In this document: in pieces, positions 45,459 through 58,679 of the stretch
Position numbering within the stretch: the stretch's first letter is position 1
Layout: each line of letters begins with the position of its first letter
Source: Ziziphus jujuba
Taxonomy: Eukaryota > Streptophyta > Magnoliopsida > Rosales > Rhamnaceae
DNA length: 64,000 nt
Assembly: GCF_031755915.1 (NCBI RefSeq)
Contig: NC_083386.1
Span: 20,321,001-20,385,000 of the forward strand
Direction of reading: 5' to 3'
Position numbers and translations under genes: made by a program
Notes under the pieces: model-generated
What the model saw: only the letters and a program-made list of their open reading frames with translations
Told to the model about the DNA's origin: nothing
The model's database searches: none

Positions 45459-47700
45459 AAATTTCATTCTCAACAAAAGCAAATACCTTTCAAAATCTTT
45501 ATGAAAATAATAATATTAAAGGTAACATATAAAATTGTTAATATGTATATTAAATATAATATATCAATATTTAAATGGTTTATACTTAGTTACATTTATC
45601 TTTTAAAATATTCACTTATTTATAACTATATTATATTAATAAATAACTAATAAAATTTTGACACATGATACCAAGATATGTTTTTGATAGATCTATTTAA
45701 TATCTCTAACATTATTAAAAAGCAATAAAAGAAAAATATTTTAAAAAGTATAAATGAATTTTTTTAATAAAAAGTACCAAATATTGTGGCATTACTACAA
45801 GCACCAAAATGTTTCCTAAAGTTATTTATATATTATTAGATGATCACATGTTTTATCAACATAATTGTGAATAAGTAAACTCTTAAACTAATAAATGAAT
45901 AAAAAAAATAATTAAATATTATCACATTATTTAGTAAACAAATTTAATAAATATTTTTGCAAGTTTTGCATTGTTAATGTGACGTTCTCTAGTTCGGTTT
46001 ACTTTTCATTTCATATTTTAAGGTTGACATTGCTACATGTATCAAATTTTTTAGCAAAAACATTTATTAAATGATATATGTTATCGTATCATTAGTAACA
46101 TATGAATATACCTTGAATATAAATAAAAGAAACCCTTTAATAAATATATGAATAAAAAAAATCAATTAAATATTATCACATAATTTAAAAAATAAATTTG
46201 ATAAACATTTTTTATAACTCTACCATATATATATATATATATTGCCAATCATTTTTTTTTTCACATTATTTGGTAATACAATTTGATTTACAAATTTGAT
46301 AACCTTGATAGCACTCAAATATAATATAAATATAAAAGTGCTATGGGTACCAATTATTTTCACTAAATTTTGTTTATCAAATGATTTAGTAAGATAATTT
46401 AAGTTGTAGATTTTTTTGTTAACCATTTACCACATCATTTGAACAAGCATTTGGTGGCCGTAAAAGTATGATACAAATATACTTTTTGTCGTTTGTTTCT
46501 AGTTTCTATATTATACACATATTTTTATTTTCCACATAGTTTTTTATTTTAAATAAATAATAAGATGTTCTATAACAGGAACAGACGATAGACATTAGAA
46601 CCATATGATCCAAAAAGAAATTAGAATCATTTACATTTATATATAATTTTTCATGTTTAGTTATAAAATCATACCCTAGTACAACCTCCTTTTTCTTTTT
46701 TTTTTTTTATTACCCCAAATACAATCTTAAGGAACAGAAATGAAAAAAATAAAATAAACTAAAGGGTATACATCTTAAAGTTTCAATTAATTATAATTTT
46801 ATCTTTTGAAAATTACAATAATGGCCTAATAGAAGGTGTAGATAATTTTAATATAAAAAATGTCAATGAAACAATAAACAAGAGAGATGATAATGTTTTT
46901 GTGCATGAGGAAGGATTGATAGTTCTTGGAGCAAATTTGCCATAAATACACTTAAAATCCACGGTTTTAAAAAATTATCATAATTTTTTTTAAAACTTTC
47001 TATATATAACAAAATAGATTAATTATAATTAGAATAAAAATGAAAATGAAATATTTAAATGAAAATTTATTTATTTATTTATTTAATTCGTCGGACTTCC
47101 CCAATCAAATTAACCCAAAACAAATGAGCTGGTAAAAACAACTGTTGAGAATTTGCCCTTTATTGGAATGGTATCCCCATGTTGAAAACAGTTGGTACGC
47201 ATTAAAATTTATGTTCAACCTTAAAAAAGGAAAATGGTTAATTTTTAATAATGCAAAGGACGAAAAAAATAATAATAAAAAAATAGATTTTTTTTTTTTT
47301 TTATAAAAAGAACTGGTGCAACATGAGTAGACTAAAACTACACCGTTTTCCACACGTTTGAAAATTTTGAGTCTCCATTTTTGCAACTTGAGAATAATTT
47401 GACAGGTATAACAAAGTCTCAGATTGGAAATTAAACTGTTAAAAGCCAAAAAAAAAAAAAAAAAAAAAAGGAGAATTAGTTGGGACATTGAATTCTTGGG
47501 GCTTTTATTATTTTTTTACTTATTTGACTGAGATTTGGATCTGTACAACATACTCACCCACCCAGCCATTTTAAAAGGGCTTTCATGGCACAGAGAAAGT
47601 AAGAAGCCCCATTGAGTATTTCTGTATCAGTTAGCAGAAAACAAAGAAAAGGAATACATTTTGTGCTTCTTTTTCTTGTATTGTCTTGTTTTCTCTGCTC
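45459..47700. other. AT-rich intergenic DNA
   Basis: A direct repeat with period of about 250 bases (about 45885-45965 and 46130-46215; shared AATTAAATATTATCACAT). No gene is supported. Confidence 0.5.
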
Positions 47701-48506
47701 TGCTAATATACTATTATTATAATCAGTTTTTCTCTTTCTCCAAAACTCTCTCTCTCTCTCTCTCTCTCTCATACTGTTTTTCCTTCAAAATATCATCTTC
47801 CTACTATACTTTTTGTTAGATTTTTCTTCTCTGCTTCTGCCCAGGAATCGAGCTCCAAGATATGCTCTAAAAAGAGGCAGATACACCTTTTTGTTTGTTG
47901 GGTTTTCAATTAGTATCATTTTTGAGACTGCCGAGCCGATTCAGATAATTAAAAAAAAAAAAAAGTATGACTCGCAGTGAAGAATAAGAATGGGTATTTT
48001 TGGTGCTCCATTAAAAGCACTGTCATTCTTGGAATTGGAGTGGTTTTGCATGAGAAATTAATGCCCAGAGAAAAGATTTGTAACCTCCCTCAGGATAAAA
48101 AAAGCTGTAACAGCCTTAGCCAATCCTAGTGTCACTGCCTCTGTTTCTTTCTTTCAAAGCAAAAAAACGAGTTATGTCACTCTTTCTGTCTTTTGAGAGG
48201 AGTTAAAGCAAGCAAAGAATACCCATTTACGGAGCCTCATACATTTGTCATTCAACGTCTTTCTGGCTTTTTTCCCTCTTTCTTCTTCCTCATCATATAT
48301 ATATATATATATATATCCCCCACCATACCTTTCGGAAACAGGGTAACAGATAAAACTTTCATCTGGTATCTTTTTCTCTCTGTATTCAATGAAACCCCTT
48401 TTATCTTTTCTGTTCAAGTTTTTTCCTATTTTGTTGTCTCACTTTTTGTTGATTTGTATGTGTTTTTTCCCTTTTTTTTTCAGATCTATTTTGATTTTTC
48501 TAAGCA
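47701..48506 (+). promoter_or_regulatory. auxin-carrier promoter and 5' leader
   Basis: A (CT)n tract at 47745-47770 and a long pyrimidine-rich stretch precede the start codon, as is common around plant transcription starts. TTTTTTTTCAG ending at 48483 is a good acceptor, so a leader intron is likely, joining 24 bases before the ATG. A donor candidate is ACAGGGTAACAG near 48337-48348. A TA run lies at 48296-48316. Confidence 0.45.
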
Positions 48507-51500
48507 ATGGTACCTCAGAAACAAGCAGAGGAGGCTATGGTCTCGACCTTCAATGAGACTGAGAACGAAGAAAGAGATGAAGAAAGAGAAGATCAATCTG
48601 GTTTTAGCTTCAAAAGCTTGCTTTGGCATGGTGGGTCTGTATACGATGCCTGGTTTAGCTGTGCATCGAATCAGGTACTACAACTACAACAGAAAGAATA
48701 AAATAAATAAATAAATTCCCCAAGAAACCCATATAAAAATATGTCAAAGTTTTTGTTTTCTTCAAGTACTAATTTAACGTTGTGTTTGCTTCTACAGGTT
48801 GCTCAGGTTCTGTTGACACTGCCCTACTCATTCTCTCAACTGGGTATGCTTTCAGGAATCATTTTGCAGATTTTCTACGGTATTCTTGGAAGCTGGACTG
48901 CTTATTTAATCAGTATTCTCTACGTGGAGTACCGAAGCCGAAAAGAAAAAGAAAATGTCAGCTTCAAGAACCATGTGATCCAGGTTAGCTTTGCTTCCAA
49001 TACCAACCCAAAACGAACACAAAAGTGGTTACTAGTTATCCGTGCAATCCCAAATCCTTTTTTTTTTTTTTTTTCCCGCTAACATTTTGTATTAGAAATT
49101 GACATTGTTTTTCTTTTATTTAACCTTTTGGTGAAATTTTTTTTTCTGGGTCAGTGGTTTGAAGTGCTAGATGGTTTACTTGGTCCTTATTGGAAAGCTG
49201 CTGGATTAGCCTTCAATTGCACTTTCCTACTCTTTGGATCTGTCATCCAGCTTATAGCCTGTGCAAGGTTTTTTCTTTTTAATAATTTTTTTTCCAATTT
49301 CTGTGAGTAAAATTCGAAATGGGTTTTTGTTTGATTTCCTTAATTTTGCTGTTTATGGTGTTTGAATTTATACAGTAACATATACTATATAAACGACAAC
49401 TTGGACAAGAGGACATGGACGTACATATTCGGAGCTTGCTGTGCAACGACTGTGTTCATTCCGTCGTTTCACAACTACAGGATATGGTCGTTTCTTGGAC
49501 TTGGAATGACTACGTATACTGCTTGGTATATGACAATTGCAGCTCTTGTTCAAGGACAGGTCATATAAACCAACGCCTTTGATGTTTCCCAATGCTTTTC
49601 TTTATTGCTTGTCACTCGTTGATTTGACATCTTAAACATTTTTACTGCAGGTTGAAGGTGTCGTACATTCAGGACCAAAAAAATTGGTTTTGTATTTCAC
49701 TGGCGCCACCAATATACTCTACACTTTCGGCGGCCACGCCGTCACTGTGTAAGTTTCTATTTTATTGCTTATTTATTTATTTATTTTTACTGTTTAGTGT
49801 AAAAGTATCATAAAGTCCTTATTTCTTTCTTTTCCAAATTTCACCAACAAAAGGATATTTTATTTTAAGTATTTTATTTATTTAAACTCCATTGGAAATA
49901 TGGGACTTTCGACTTGTTATTGTGAGGGCAGCCAAAGCCAGACAAACCATGACATCTAGCTCTTTACAAAAGCTTCATGACATGTTCTTGTTTAATAATT
50001 TGGATCCAATTTGTTTAATTTACTTATTTATTTATTTATTATTATTTAACGCTCTTTTCAAAAGCTTCATGACATGTTCTTGTTTAATTTATTTGGGTAC
50101 AATTTGTTTAATTGACTTATTTATTTATTTATTATTATTATTATTATTTAACAAGAAAGTCATATGTAGTAGATAATTTTGTATATAAAGCTATCTTTAT
50201 TTAAATTAAGCGCCAGATTTTGGTGTAAACCTTTTCTAAGAGTCAAAAGTAGTTGAGATCAGCCTAACTTAGAAAATGGTGCTCAGTAAATCAAGGCATC
50301 GCTTCTCAAACCGAAAAGGAAATTATTAGGTAAATGTTTACATCTTACTTGCTGCCTTGGACTTTGCAGCTTGTGGTAAAAAAGTAAAGGGGCATTTGGT
50401 ATAAATTGCTACCTTTTTTTTTTTTAAGGAAAATAATGATTGCCTAAACTGTAGAATTTGTAAATCCTTATCTTCTTCAATTGAAAGACATTTGGATTTG
50501 GAATTTACTCAATTATTATTACCTTTTTTATTTTTCTTAAAAGAAAATACACAAAATGCACAAAAGGCTAACAATAGGATAACCTTCATCTTTGAAATTA
50601 ATATGTTTTATGCTTTTATTTTCTAATTTTCAAAGAAATAATTGTCTTGTAATACACACCAAAAAAAAAAAAAAAAAAATTGCCAGCATGATAAGAAAAA
50701 GAAATCATGCATAGTTTTATGAAAAATAATGTATTTTCAGTAATAAAAGTAAAGACAGCCCCCCCATCCCCCAAAAAAAAGAAGAGGAAAAGGAGAAAAC
50801 AAACGAAAAAGTGGGGGATTTTGTGCCCCTTTCATCAATTTTGTCTAATAAAATTAAAGGAATCTGCATGGTGATGGGTCTCCATCTTATAATTTCTTCC
50901 AATGACCTTTCATTATCTTAATTTTCCTAAAACTTTAACTTATGTAACTTTTCTTTTAATTATTGTTGCTTATTATTTTGTCACTATAAATCTTCTATAA
51001 GTTCTTTAGTTAGCATCAAAATTACTATCCTAAATTTCCATGAGATTTTGCAGGGGAGAAAGAAAAACATTTCTTTCTAATTTTGTTCATGAAAATTTGA
51101 TCATCAGCAAGACTGAAATTGAACTAAATTAACCTTGTACAACAACGGTATTTTCAGGGAAATCATGCATGCAATGTGGAAGCCTCAGAAATTCAAGTAC
51201 ATTTATCTCATTGCCACAGTCTATGTATTCACCTTAACACTTCCATCAGCTTCAGCTGTATACTGGGCCTTCGGCGATGAACTCCTAACCCACTCAAACG
51301 CCTTTGCGCTCCTACCCCGGACGGCCTGGCGTGATGTAGCGGTCATTTTAATGTTGATTCACCAGGTTCATACCACTTTCTAAAATTTTGCTACATTAAT
51401 AACATGCATAATTAAATAGTTTATGATCTTTGTTCAATCAAATTGATGATGATGGTGATGGTATTATTTTTTCTTTTTTGGGCAGTTCATAACATTCGGA

Positions 51501-53175
51501 TTTGCTTGTACGCCATTGTATTTTGTTTGGGAAAAAGTAATAGGAATGCATGACACAAAAAGCATATGTTTAAGAGCACTTGCAAGGTTGCCCGTGGTGA
51601 TACCAATATGGTTCTTATCCATTATATTTCCTTTCTTTGGTCCCATTAACTCTGCTGTTGGGGCTCTTTTGGTCAGCTTCACCGTCTACATCATTCCCTC
51701 TATGGCACATATGCTTACCTACAGATCTGCTTCTGCTCGAAAGGTAAAATGGTCCATTCTTTCCCTCCTCTTATCCATCTTCATTATATAATATACATAT
51801 GTGTGTGCATATATATTGTACTTACAATCCAACTGGCTTTGTCTTTGTCCACCTATGTTTTCTCTTTGGTACTCAGCATCTGCCTCACTTTCTAACCACA
51901 TTGATAAAAGCAATTAGATGTATATAGATATATATAGATATATATATATATATATATATAATGCATATGCTCATTGCTTTTTGTGATGGTATAGTAGTAC
52001 TATTGTTATCAACAATGAGTCATTCCTCACCAGTGGTAAAGTTCTGCTCTTTAGAAATGGGTCTAATCTTTGTTACCTCAACAGTGAATAAATCCATCAA
52101 AGCTGACTCTTGAGCAGTTCCTAACAAGTCACTGTCAAAATATTTCTTGCCGTGTCATCGTCTTGCTCATGTTTCGTTTGCCAAATTTTTTTGTTGGTCA
52201 TTCTTAGCTCCTTCAAAAAGTCTTCAATAATTTGAAAGATTTTTACAAAATTCCATTTGAAAAGTCTTGAAACAATGGGATTTTGGGAGATTGGATATAG
52301 AAGTATAGATGAGATAGCTCATATAGGGCAAACCCCATTAAGTGTTTTCACAGAAGAATGAACAATGAAGGTGTAAGATAGAGTGAAATTGCAAAGGGCA
52401 CATTGATGTAGCTGAGGATAAATCAATTTGAGGTTTTGGTAAGGAACTTTTATTTTAAAGACTACAGTAAATTATGAGAAAAATAGAAGGCCTCCTTAAA
52501 AAGCTTAGTTGTTTTTGGATATGGGTTTTTACCTTTTTTTTTTTTTTACACAATCAAAAGCAATTGGAAGTGACTTCCACTGTCACAAGCAGTTTTATGC
52601 CCCCACCAATCCTGCCAATAGTCTGGGTTTTCAATTAATTTGTCCACAATGAGGTTGGTGGACTTCCTTATCGTTCAGTTATATGTTACTCTCACAATAT
52701 TTCCACACTTTATATTACCCATATCTTGGATGGATCTGGGGGCCCAACATACTGCGCTGAGTTGACCCTACTCAGCTTATACTCCTTATATCCTTTGTCC
52801 AAAGACCACCTTACAGTCAGTCGGTGATTTCAGACAGCATCATAACACTCTTTGATTAATGTTACAGCGGTACTTTTTCCTGCTTTTTACGAACTCCAAA
52901 AAAATTTCCATATTATATATATTTTTTGCATTCCTAATGTTTTGTGTTTTTTGCTTTGTACACAGAATGCAGCAGAGAAACTACCCTTTTTCCTTCCAAG
53001 CTGGACAGGCATGTACTTGCTGAACGCGTTTGTGGTAATTTGGGTGTTTGTGGTTGGTTTCGGATTCGGCGGGTGGGCGAGCATGACTAACTTCATCAAA
53101 CAAGTTGATACGTTTGGATTGTTTGCCAAATGCTACCAGTGCCCACCCAAAGCCTCCACAGCAGCACATCACTAA
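48507..53175 (+). CDS. LAX1: AUX1/LAX auxin influx carrier (LAX1-like), 8 exons
   Basis: Plasma-membrane proton symporter of the amino acid/auxin permease family, which takes up indole-3-acetic acid for polar auxin transport. Exons: 48507-48674, 48798-48983, 49155-49267, 49376-49559, 49651-49748, 51158-51365, 51486-51743 and 52966-53175. All introns are GT-AG and all joins keep frame, giving 474 residues (Arabidopsis members have about 485). The acidic cytosolic N-terminus ends in LLWHGGSVYDAWFSCASNQ, and the hydrophobic core follows with the family signatures VAQVLLTLPYSFSQLG, IPSFHNYRIWSFLGLG, GGHAVTVEIMHAMWKPQKFK and INSAVGALLVSFTVYIIP. The C-terminus is FGLFAKCYQCPPKAS. The N-terminus (QKQAEEAMV, GFSFKSLLW) and WKAAGL favour LAX1 over AUX1, LAX2 or LAX3; AUX1 is the alternative. 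No frameshift or stop is seen. Confidence 0.95.
49967..50152 (+). repeat. tandem duplication inside intron 5 of the auxin carrier
   Basis: Two units of about 92 bases both start AAAAGCTTCATGACATGTTC and end in TTATTTATTTATTATTATT runs. They lie in the 1409-bp intron 5 (49749-51157). Confidence 0.85.
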
Positions 53176-56100
53176 GTTCTCCTTCTTTATTTTTTATTTT
53201 TACTTTTTTTCCTTGTATATCATACACAGTTAAGGCATCAGCATCTTTCCCCGTTTGTGGAGTATGCTGTGTTTCCCCCCATCTTTTTGTGTAGTCCCTT
53301 CATAAATAGTACTTGTTGTTAATGGTTGTTGTTTCCTATACAATAGAAGCAATATATATAATATATATATATATATATATAAGTGTATTCTCAAGCTTCA
53401 ATCAATCCTCATCAAAGCTATCAAATTTTCTATTATTAATATAAGGCATCTTTCATAAATCTAAGGGAATCTCTTATTATAGTTGTTTACATGAGACTTG
53501 TAAAGTGTTCCTAATTTTGATTTCAAGATTGTGGAATGAGAATTTTCGATGACCAAATATCTTAGTTTGGAAAGCGTCAGCTTCACATGGAAAGCACATT
53601 TGGTTTAACTTGTGTTGACCATCAAAAACCTTCTCATGTGAGTCCTCCACATTAATCCAAAAGTGTATTACTATGATTGACTATGTAAAATACATGACCC
53701 ATTCGACTGTCCTTTTATTTTTTCTCACACACATGAGCCAATGACATTTATGTCCTTTTTGCTGCTTGCAAAATTCGCTTAAAGTTGGTTTCCATACATT
53801 TGTTGGTTGTAGCTTTCTTCTTTATATTTGTATAGCCATAGCCCATAGCCGAAATATTTTAGATAAGCTGACTGATGAAGTGGGATTCACTTTTGGCTTT
53901 TGCGTCTTGCAATATTAATACTTGGCGTGCGGAACCGAAAGAAAAAGAGAATAAATAAAAGAATAAAATGGAAAAAAGTAATAGACATATATATATATAT
54001 ATATATATAGTCCAATTGCATGCCAATGAAATTTTATAGTTTTTAAATTTCCTACACGGCAAGCAAAAAATATTTCACTGATTATAAGTGAGAATCTGAA
54101 ATTCAATTATTGGCTTTGAATGGTCAAGGAAGAGAGACATAACAACTACTTTAGTCTCTCTTTTTAAGTAATGGAAGAACCTATACATTTAAAGTCATGA
54201 GAGTGAACCCCCATCATGAGTTGATATATGTTTATCAGCTTATCCTTCTAAACCTAACAAATCTTAATTCGATTATAACATATGTTGATTATCATAGCCT
54301 AGCTAGCTTAGTCATAAAAATCATTGTTCCCTTAAAAAATAATCATAATTCAAATCTTTATAGGGACAATTCAATGAAAAAATCACTATATTCTTTTATT
54401 AAAAAGTTTAAAACTTAAATTTTTCATCTTTAAAATCAAAAAATTAATTCATGAATTTCATGTAATTTTAAAAATGATATTATTATTACTTTTATTTTTA
54501 TTATTTGATAATATGGATAGAGAGGGTTTTAGCAATATATCTTCAATCCAAAAGCTAGAGTTATCGTCAATATTCATTATTATATGAATATTTCGATGAA
54601 ACAGCTACAAATAATCTATTAGTTTCTCATATTTTAAACTATTAGTGACAATTTTTAATTTATCTATTCAAAAAAGTAAACAAATAAGTGAAATTTTCTC
54701 TTCCGTTTTGCAACATCTTTAAATTTAATTATATCTTTTTTATTTATTAAAAAATAGAATTTTTTTTTTTTGGGGGGGGTTGCAATCTTTGTCTAGCTTT
54801 TCCTATTCAAGATGATGATGGATAACCAGCAACTTTACAAAAAGTATTTAATCAAAACATGCATGCATGAATCAACTCTATTTGTTTGCGTATATGTGCT
54901 TGTTTCTTTTCCACGCGTAGAAGAAATTAAAGCGTTAGTGATAAGTGATAACTGTTTAACGTGTTTAAAGTGAGGAAAACGAAAAGAGCCGTCCCAGTGT
55001 GCAGGACATATAACTGTTGGCTTTCATATTCACCTTTTCGTAGTTGCCTTTAGTTTCTGCTCCCATGTAATTTAATTCTTTGACATCTTGTCCTGGGCTT
55101 TACTTTACTCTCTTTTACGCTTTGGTTTTTTTTTTTTTTTTTTCCCCTATTATTGGACACTTTGCAAAAACAAATAATGTTGCAATATTTGTATTCAAAT
55201 TTATCGCAAAGGTTTTTTTTCTTTTTCTTTTTTAATTTTTTTTTGGGGTAAAAATTTATTGCAAAGCTATTTAGGAACAACTTAATGCAGGAGCAATCCG
55301 CCAAATAAAAAAATATGTTATTCATCATTGTCAATTAAGATTTATCTTCCAAATTAGATTTTTAGTTTTGAAAATAAAAAATGTTAAATGCAGCTAATTA
55401 AGAATAAAAAAATCAGCACAGTTCGCATGTGTGTCAATTGAATATTATGATATTAAATTAAACTGAAATATGAATTGCGTGCTTGAAGGCATAGACGGAA
55501 CTAAGTGTAGGCCTGAGGGGACCATGCCCCCCACTCCTTCCAAAATTCTATATTTTTCCCTTTTAAAATATTTCAAAAATATTCTTAAAAAATAAAATAA
55601 AATAAAATAAAATAAAATAAAATAAAAAGAAGGATGTATTGGCCACCAAACTACCATATAGATTTTCATAAAATCAATTGTTTTTTTTTATAATGAGTCA
55701 GAAATCAATTGCTACTATATATATAAAGATTTGCAAAATTGATCCACCATATAAAAACATGTGTAATATTTTGTATATTTTTTAGCCATTTTCTTCATAT
55801 AACATTTTTGCTTCCTAATTACATAAATTTTAAATTTTTTTTTTATCCTTTTCCTTATAATAATTATTATCAGAAAAAACAAAGTTCCATAATTTGAAGT
55901 ATTATATATAATTATGTATTTCATATTTTATAAGAAATGAAAACTACATATGTCATAATTTTATTTTTTTTGGAACTTTGGCCCCCCCCTAAACTAAACC
56001 TTCAAGTTGAAGGCTTTAATTTGTAGTAGTTACTCTTCTTCAGTAACTACAGCAAAACCTCAAAAAAGAACGTTTGGATTATTGATAAATCAATAATATT

Positions 56101-56299
56101 GATTAACTAATAAAATTACCTGATTGATCCAAATACTAAATTAATAACCATTCTAAATGTATAAAATAATAAATTTTTATAAAATCATCTAAAGCCTAAT
56201 ATATATAAATTAATAATTAAAAATACAAATATATGTACATATATTATAAATAAATATTCCATAATACATGAAGATTGCTTGGAGATTGTTGAATGTTAA
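53176..56299. other. intergenic DNA
   Basis: It starts with the 3' UTR of the auxin carrier. TA runs lie at 53353-53380 and 53986-54008. A G/C-run-bearing stretch at 55490-55555 (CTGAGGGGACCATGCCCCCC) and TTGGCCCCCCCCTAAA near 55978 look like decayed ends of a plant repeat. No gene is supported. Confidence 0.5.
55587..55627. repeat. (AAAAT)n microsatellite
   Basis: About eight pentanucleotide units. Confidence 0.9.
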
Positions 56300-56873
56300 T
56301 GGCAATCTCTAGGCAATGTGCTCAAAAATAAATATAAACTCAACCTTGAGAATATCAGGAGCTTTGATGCTAATAGAAATTTGTGTTCATTTCAATGGAA
56401 ATGGTTCCTAAAAGGTTTTAAGCTGCTATATAAAGGCCTATCTTAGAGATTTGGTAATGGAGAGTAGCTTTTTTTTTGGTATGATAAATGGTTTCATGGC
56501 AACTATCTTAAAAATTAAGATTTTGAAATTTTCAATACTGATTGGAACTTAAAAGTTTTTGATGTTATCCACAGAGGTATTTGGTAGATTGATAAGTTGG
56601 AAACTCTTGTTCCTCATGAACTAAGGAAGGCCAATTTTAGTATACTTGCTTTTGTTAGTCCTAATTCCCAAGATGTTCTCACTAGGTTCCCCTCCTTTAA
56701 TGGTGGTTTTAGTCTTAAATCTGCCTATTATTTTATTGAAGATATCAAGGATTCTGATTAGAGTTGGAATTGGAATTGCATTTGGAAGCTTTATGTCATT
56801 CCTAGGATTCAAGTTTTCTGTTGGTTTATGGTTCATGGTAAGTTGCTCAGTAAGGAGAGTAGGTTTAATAAAG
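56300..56873 (+). mobile_element. LINE B, 5' part: end of reverse transcriptase and zinc-binding region
   Basis: Decayed non-LTR retrotransposon sequence. The plus strand reads SSFFFWYDKWFHGNYL, KVFDVIHRGIW, FSLKSAYYFIEDIKD and WNCIWKLYVIPRIQVFCWF, then MVHGKLLSKESRFNKV: the region between reverse transcriptase and the zf-RVT cysteines. Several stops and a frame change are present. It breaks off at 56873, where a copia element is inserted, and continues at 61931. Confidence 0.75.
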
Positions 56874-57072
56874 TGTAGGAAATTAGGAAATCTCGTCCCA
56901 TAGAATCTGAATTAATAGGATATTTCCATTTTTAGTTTTTTCCTTTTTTTTTCTTTTTCTGTTACTATTTTTGCTCCTTAATTCTAGGAACCTTGCCTTG
57001 TGCTCTATCCTATTCAAATATTGATGCAATTCATATTATAAACTATAATAAAATAAAGAGAGTTTTTCTTCA
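56874..57072 (+). repeat. 5' LTR of copia B
   Basis: 199 bp, starting TGTAGGAAATTAGGAAATCT and ending TTTTTCTTCA. It contains AATAATAAAATAAAGAG-type sequence near its end. Confidence 0.92.
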
Positions 57073-57085
57073 TGGTATCAGAGCC
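57073..57085 (+). other. primer-binding site of copia B
   Basis: TGGTATCAGAGCC starts at the base after the LTR; a full match to the plant initiator tRNA-Met primer site. Confidence 0.92.
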
Positions 57086-57147
57086 TGGTTACTTCCTGTA
57101 TGAATAGTGCAACCGTGTGAACAGTGTGTCTGATCTAAGGATTATCT

Positions 57148-58092
57148 ATGATGAACCAAAATCCCTGGAAGACAGCTTTAACTGGTGCAACCAATAAAGA
57201 CTTAGCGGCTTTAGGGGAAAGCACTATGAGTTCAAATCTGAACTCCTCCATCTCGTTCAATGGTTTAGAGGGGACCTCTAATTCGCTCCAAGTGAATATC
57301 CACCGTCTAAATGGAAAAAATTATATGGAATGGTCGTAAACCGTTTGTTTGATCTTGGAAGTCAAAAGGAAGCATGGATATCTGATAGGAGAAGTGATAA
57401 AACCTGCAGATGAAGATCCGGCTCTCAAGACCTGGAGATCAGAGAATTCTTTGATTATTGCATGGTTGGTGAATTTAATGGAACCTGCAATTGGCAAACC
57501 CTTCATGTTCTTGCCGACAGATAAAGATGTTTAGGATACAGTTAGGGATACATATTTTGACCTAGAGAATTCTTTGCAGATTTTTGGTTTAAAATCCAAA
57601 TTTTGGCATGCGAAACAAGGTGACTGAGAAGTAACCTCCTCCTACAATGAGTTGATGATCTTGTGATAGGAGTTAAATCTTTGTTATGATGATTCTGGGA
57701 GTGCACAAATGGTAGTCTTTGGTTTATGAAATGACAAGAGAATGATCATGTCTTCATTTCCTGGCAGGATTTAACAAGGAGTTAGATGAGGTGCGAGGCT
57801 GAATTTTAGGGAAAAGTCCTCTGCCAACAATTTGTGGGGCCTTCTCAGAAGTTCAGAGAGAAGAAGCACGGAAGAGTGTGATGCTTAACAAATTGGTTCC
57901 TATTACTACTAACTCAGAAGTAGAAAGTTTTGCCCTTGTAACTCGGGATTTTCAGAAGGAAGTGAATAAGGATGGTAAACCATGGTGCGACCACTGTAAA
58001 CACCCATGGCACACATGGGAAACATGTTGGAAAGTTCATAGCAAGCCTCAAAACTGGAAGAAGAAGTATGATGGAGAAGGGCGTGCCCTTTA
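57148..58092 (+). pseudogene. copia B gag remnant
   Basis: ATG at 57148 starts MMNQNPWKTAL; VNIHRLNGKNYMEWS is followed by a stop. The frame continues as KHGYLIGEVIKPADEDPALK, then ENSLIIAWLVNLMEPAIGKP, as in UBN2-type copia gag. The zinc knuckle CDHCKHPWHTWETC (57986-58027) is intact. Multiple stops lie between 57534 and 57877. Confidence 0.85.
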
Positions 58093-58257
58093 GGCTAGTG
58101 TCTCAAATCAAGAGTAGCAGTCTTTTTCAAGTTCATTTCCTTTCAATAAGGAGCAGATAGACCAATTGTACAAACGTCTCGAGTCTCAGAAAATTCCTTC
58201 TTGTTCATTAGCTTAAAAAGGTAATTACTTGAAAGTAGCTCCCATTAATACTCCAAT

Positions 58258-58617
58258 CGCACCTGGATCATTGATTCGGGTAAAACTGATCATATGACCG
58301 GGTTGTCAAACCTTTTTTCTTCATATAGTTCTTGTGCAGATAACCAGAAAATTAAGATTATAGATGGCTCTCTTTCAGCCATTGCAGGAAAAGGTTCTAT
58401 TGTAGTGTCTCCATCACTCACTCTCCATGATGTTCTTCACGTTCCCAGACTTTCTTGTAATTTTTTGTTTGTTAGCAAGCTAGCCCATGATCAAAATTGT
58501 CAAACTAATTTTTTCCCAACTCATTGTGTGTTCCAAGTTTTGACTTCGGAGAGGATGATAGGCAGTGCTAAACAGAGTGGAGGACTCTACTTTGATGATG
58601 GATCTAAATCAAGGTAA
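58258..58617 (+). pseudogene. copia B protease remnant
   Basis: WIIDSGKTDHMTGLSNLF from 58264 is the aspartic protease active site. The DSG is kept, but the next residue is Lys where Ala is usual. LHDVLHVPRLSCNFLFVSKL and SGGLYF follow, then a stop at 58615. Confidence 0.8.
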
Positions 58618-58679
58618 CAATCTCAACCAATAAGTTCTTGCTTTGAATCTATTTATATTTCTAACAATAATATTATGTT

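Noticed and set aside
48193..48714. 173-residue plus-strand ORF before the auxin carrier
   Set aside because: It runs through a TA microsatellite and then overlaps exon 1 of the carrier in another frame; it is a leader/intron artefact.
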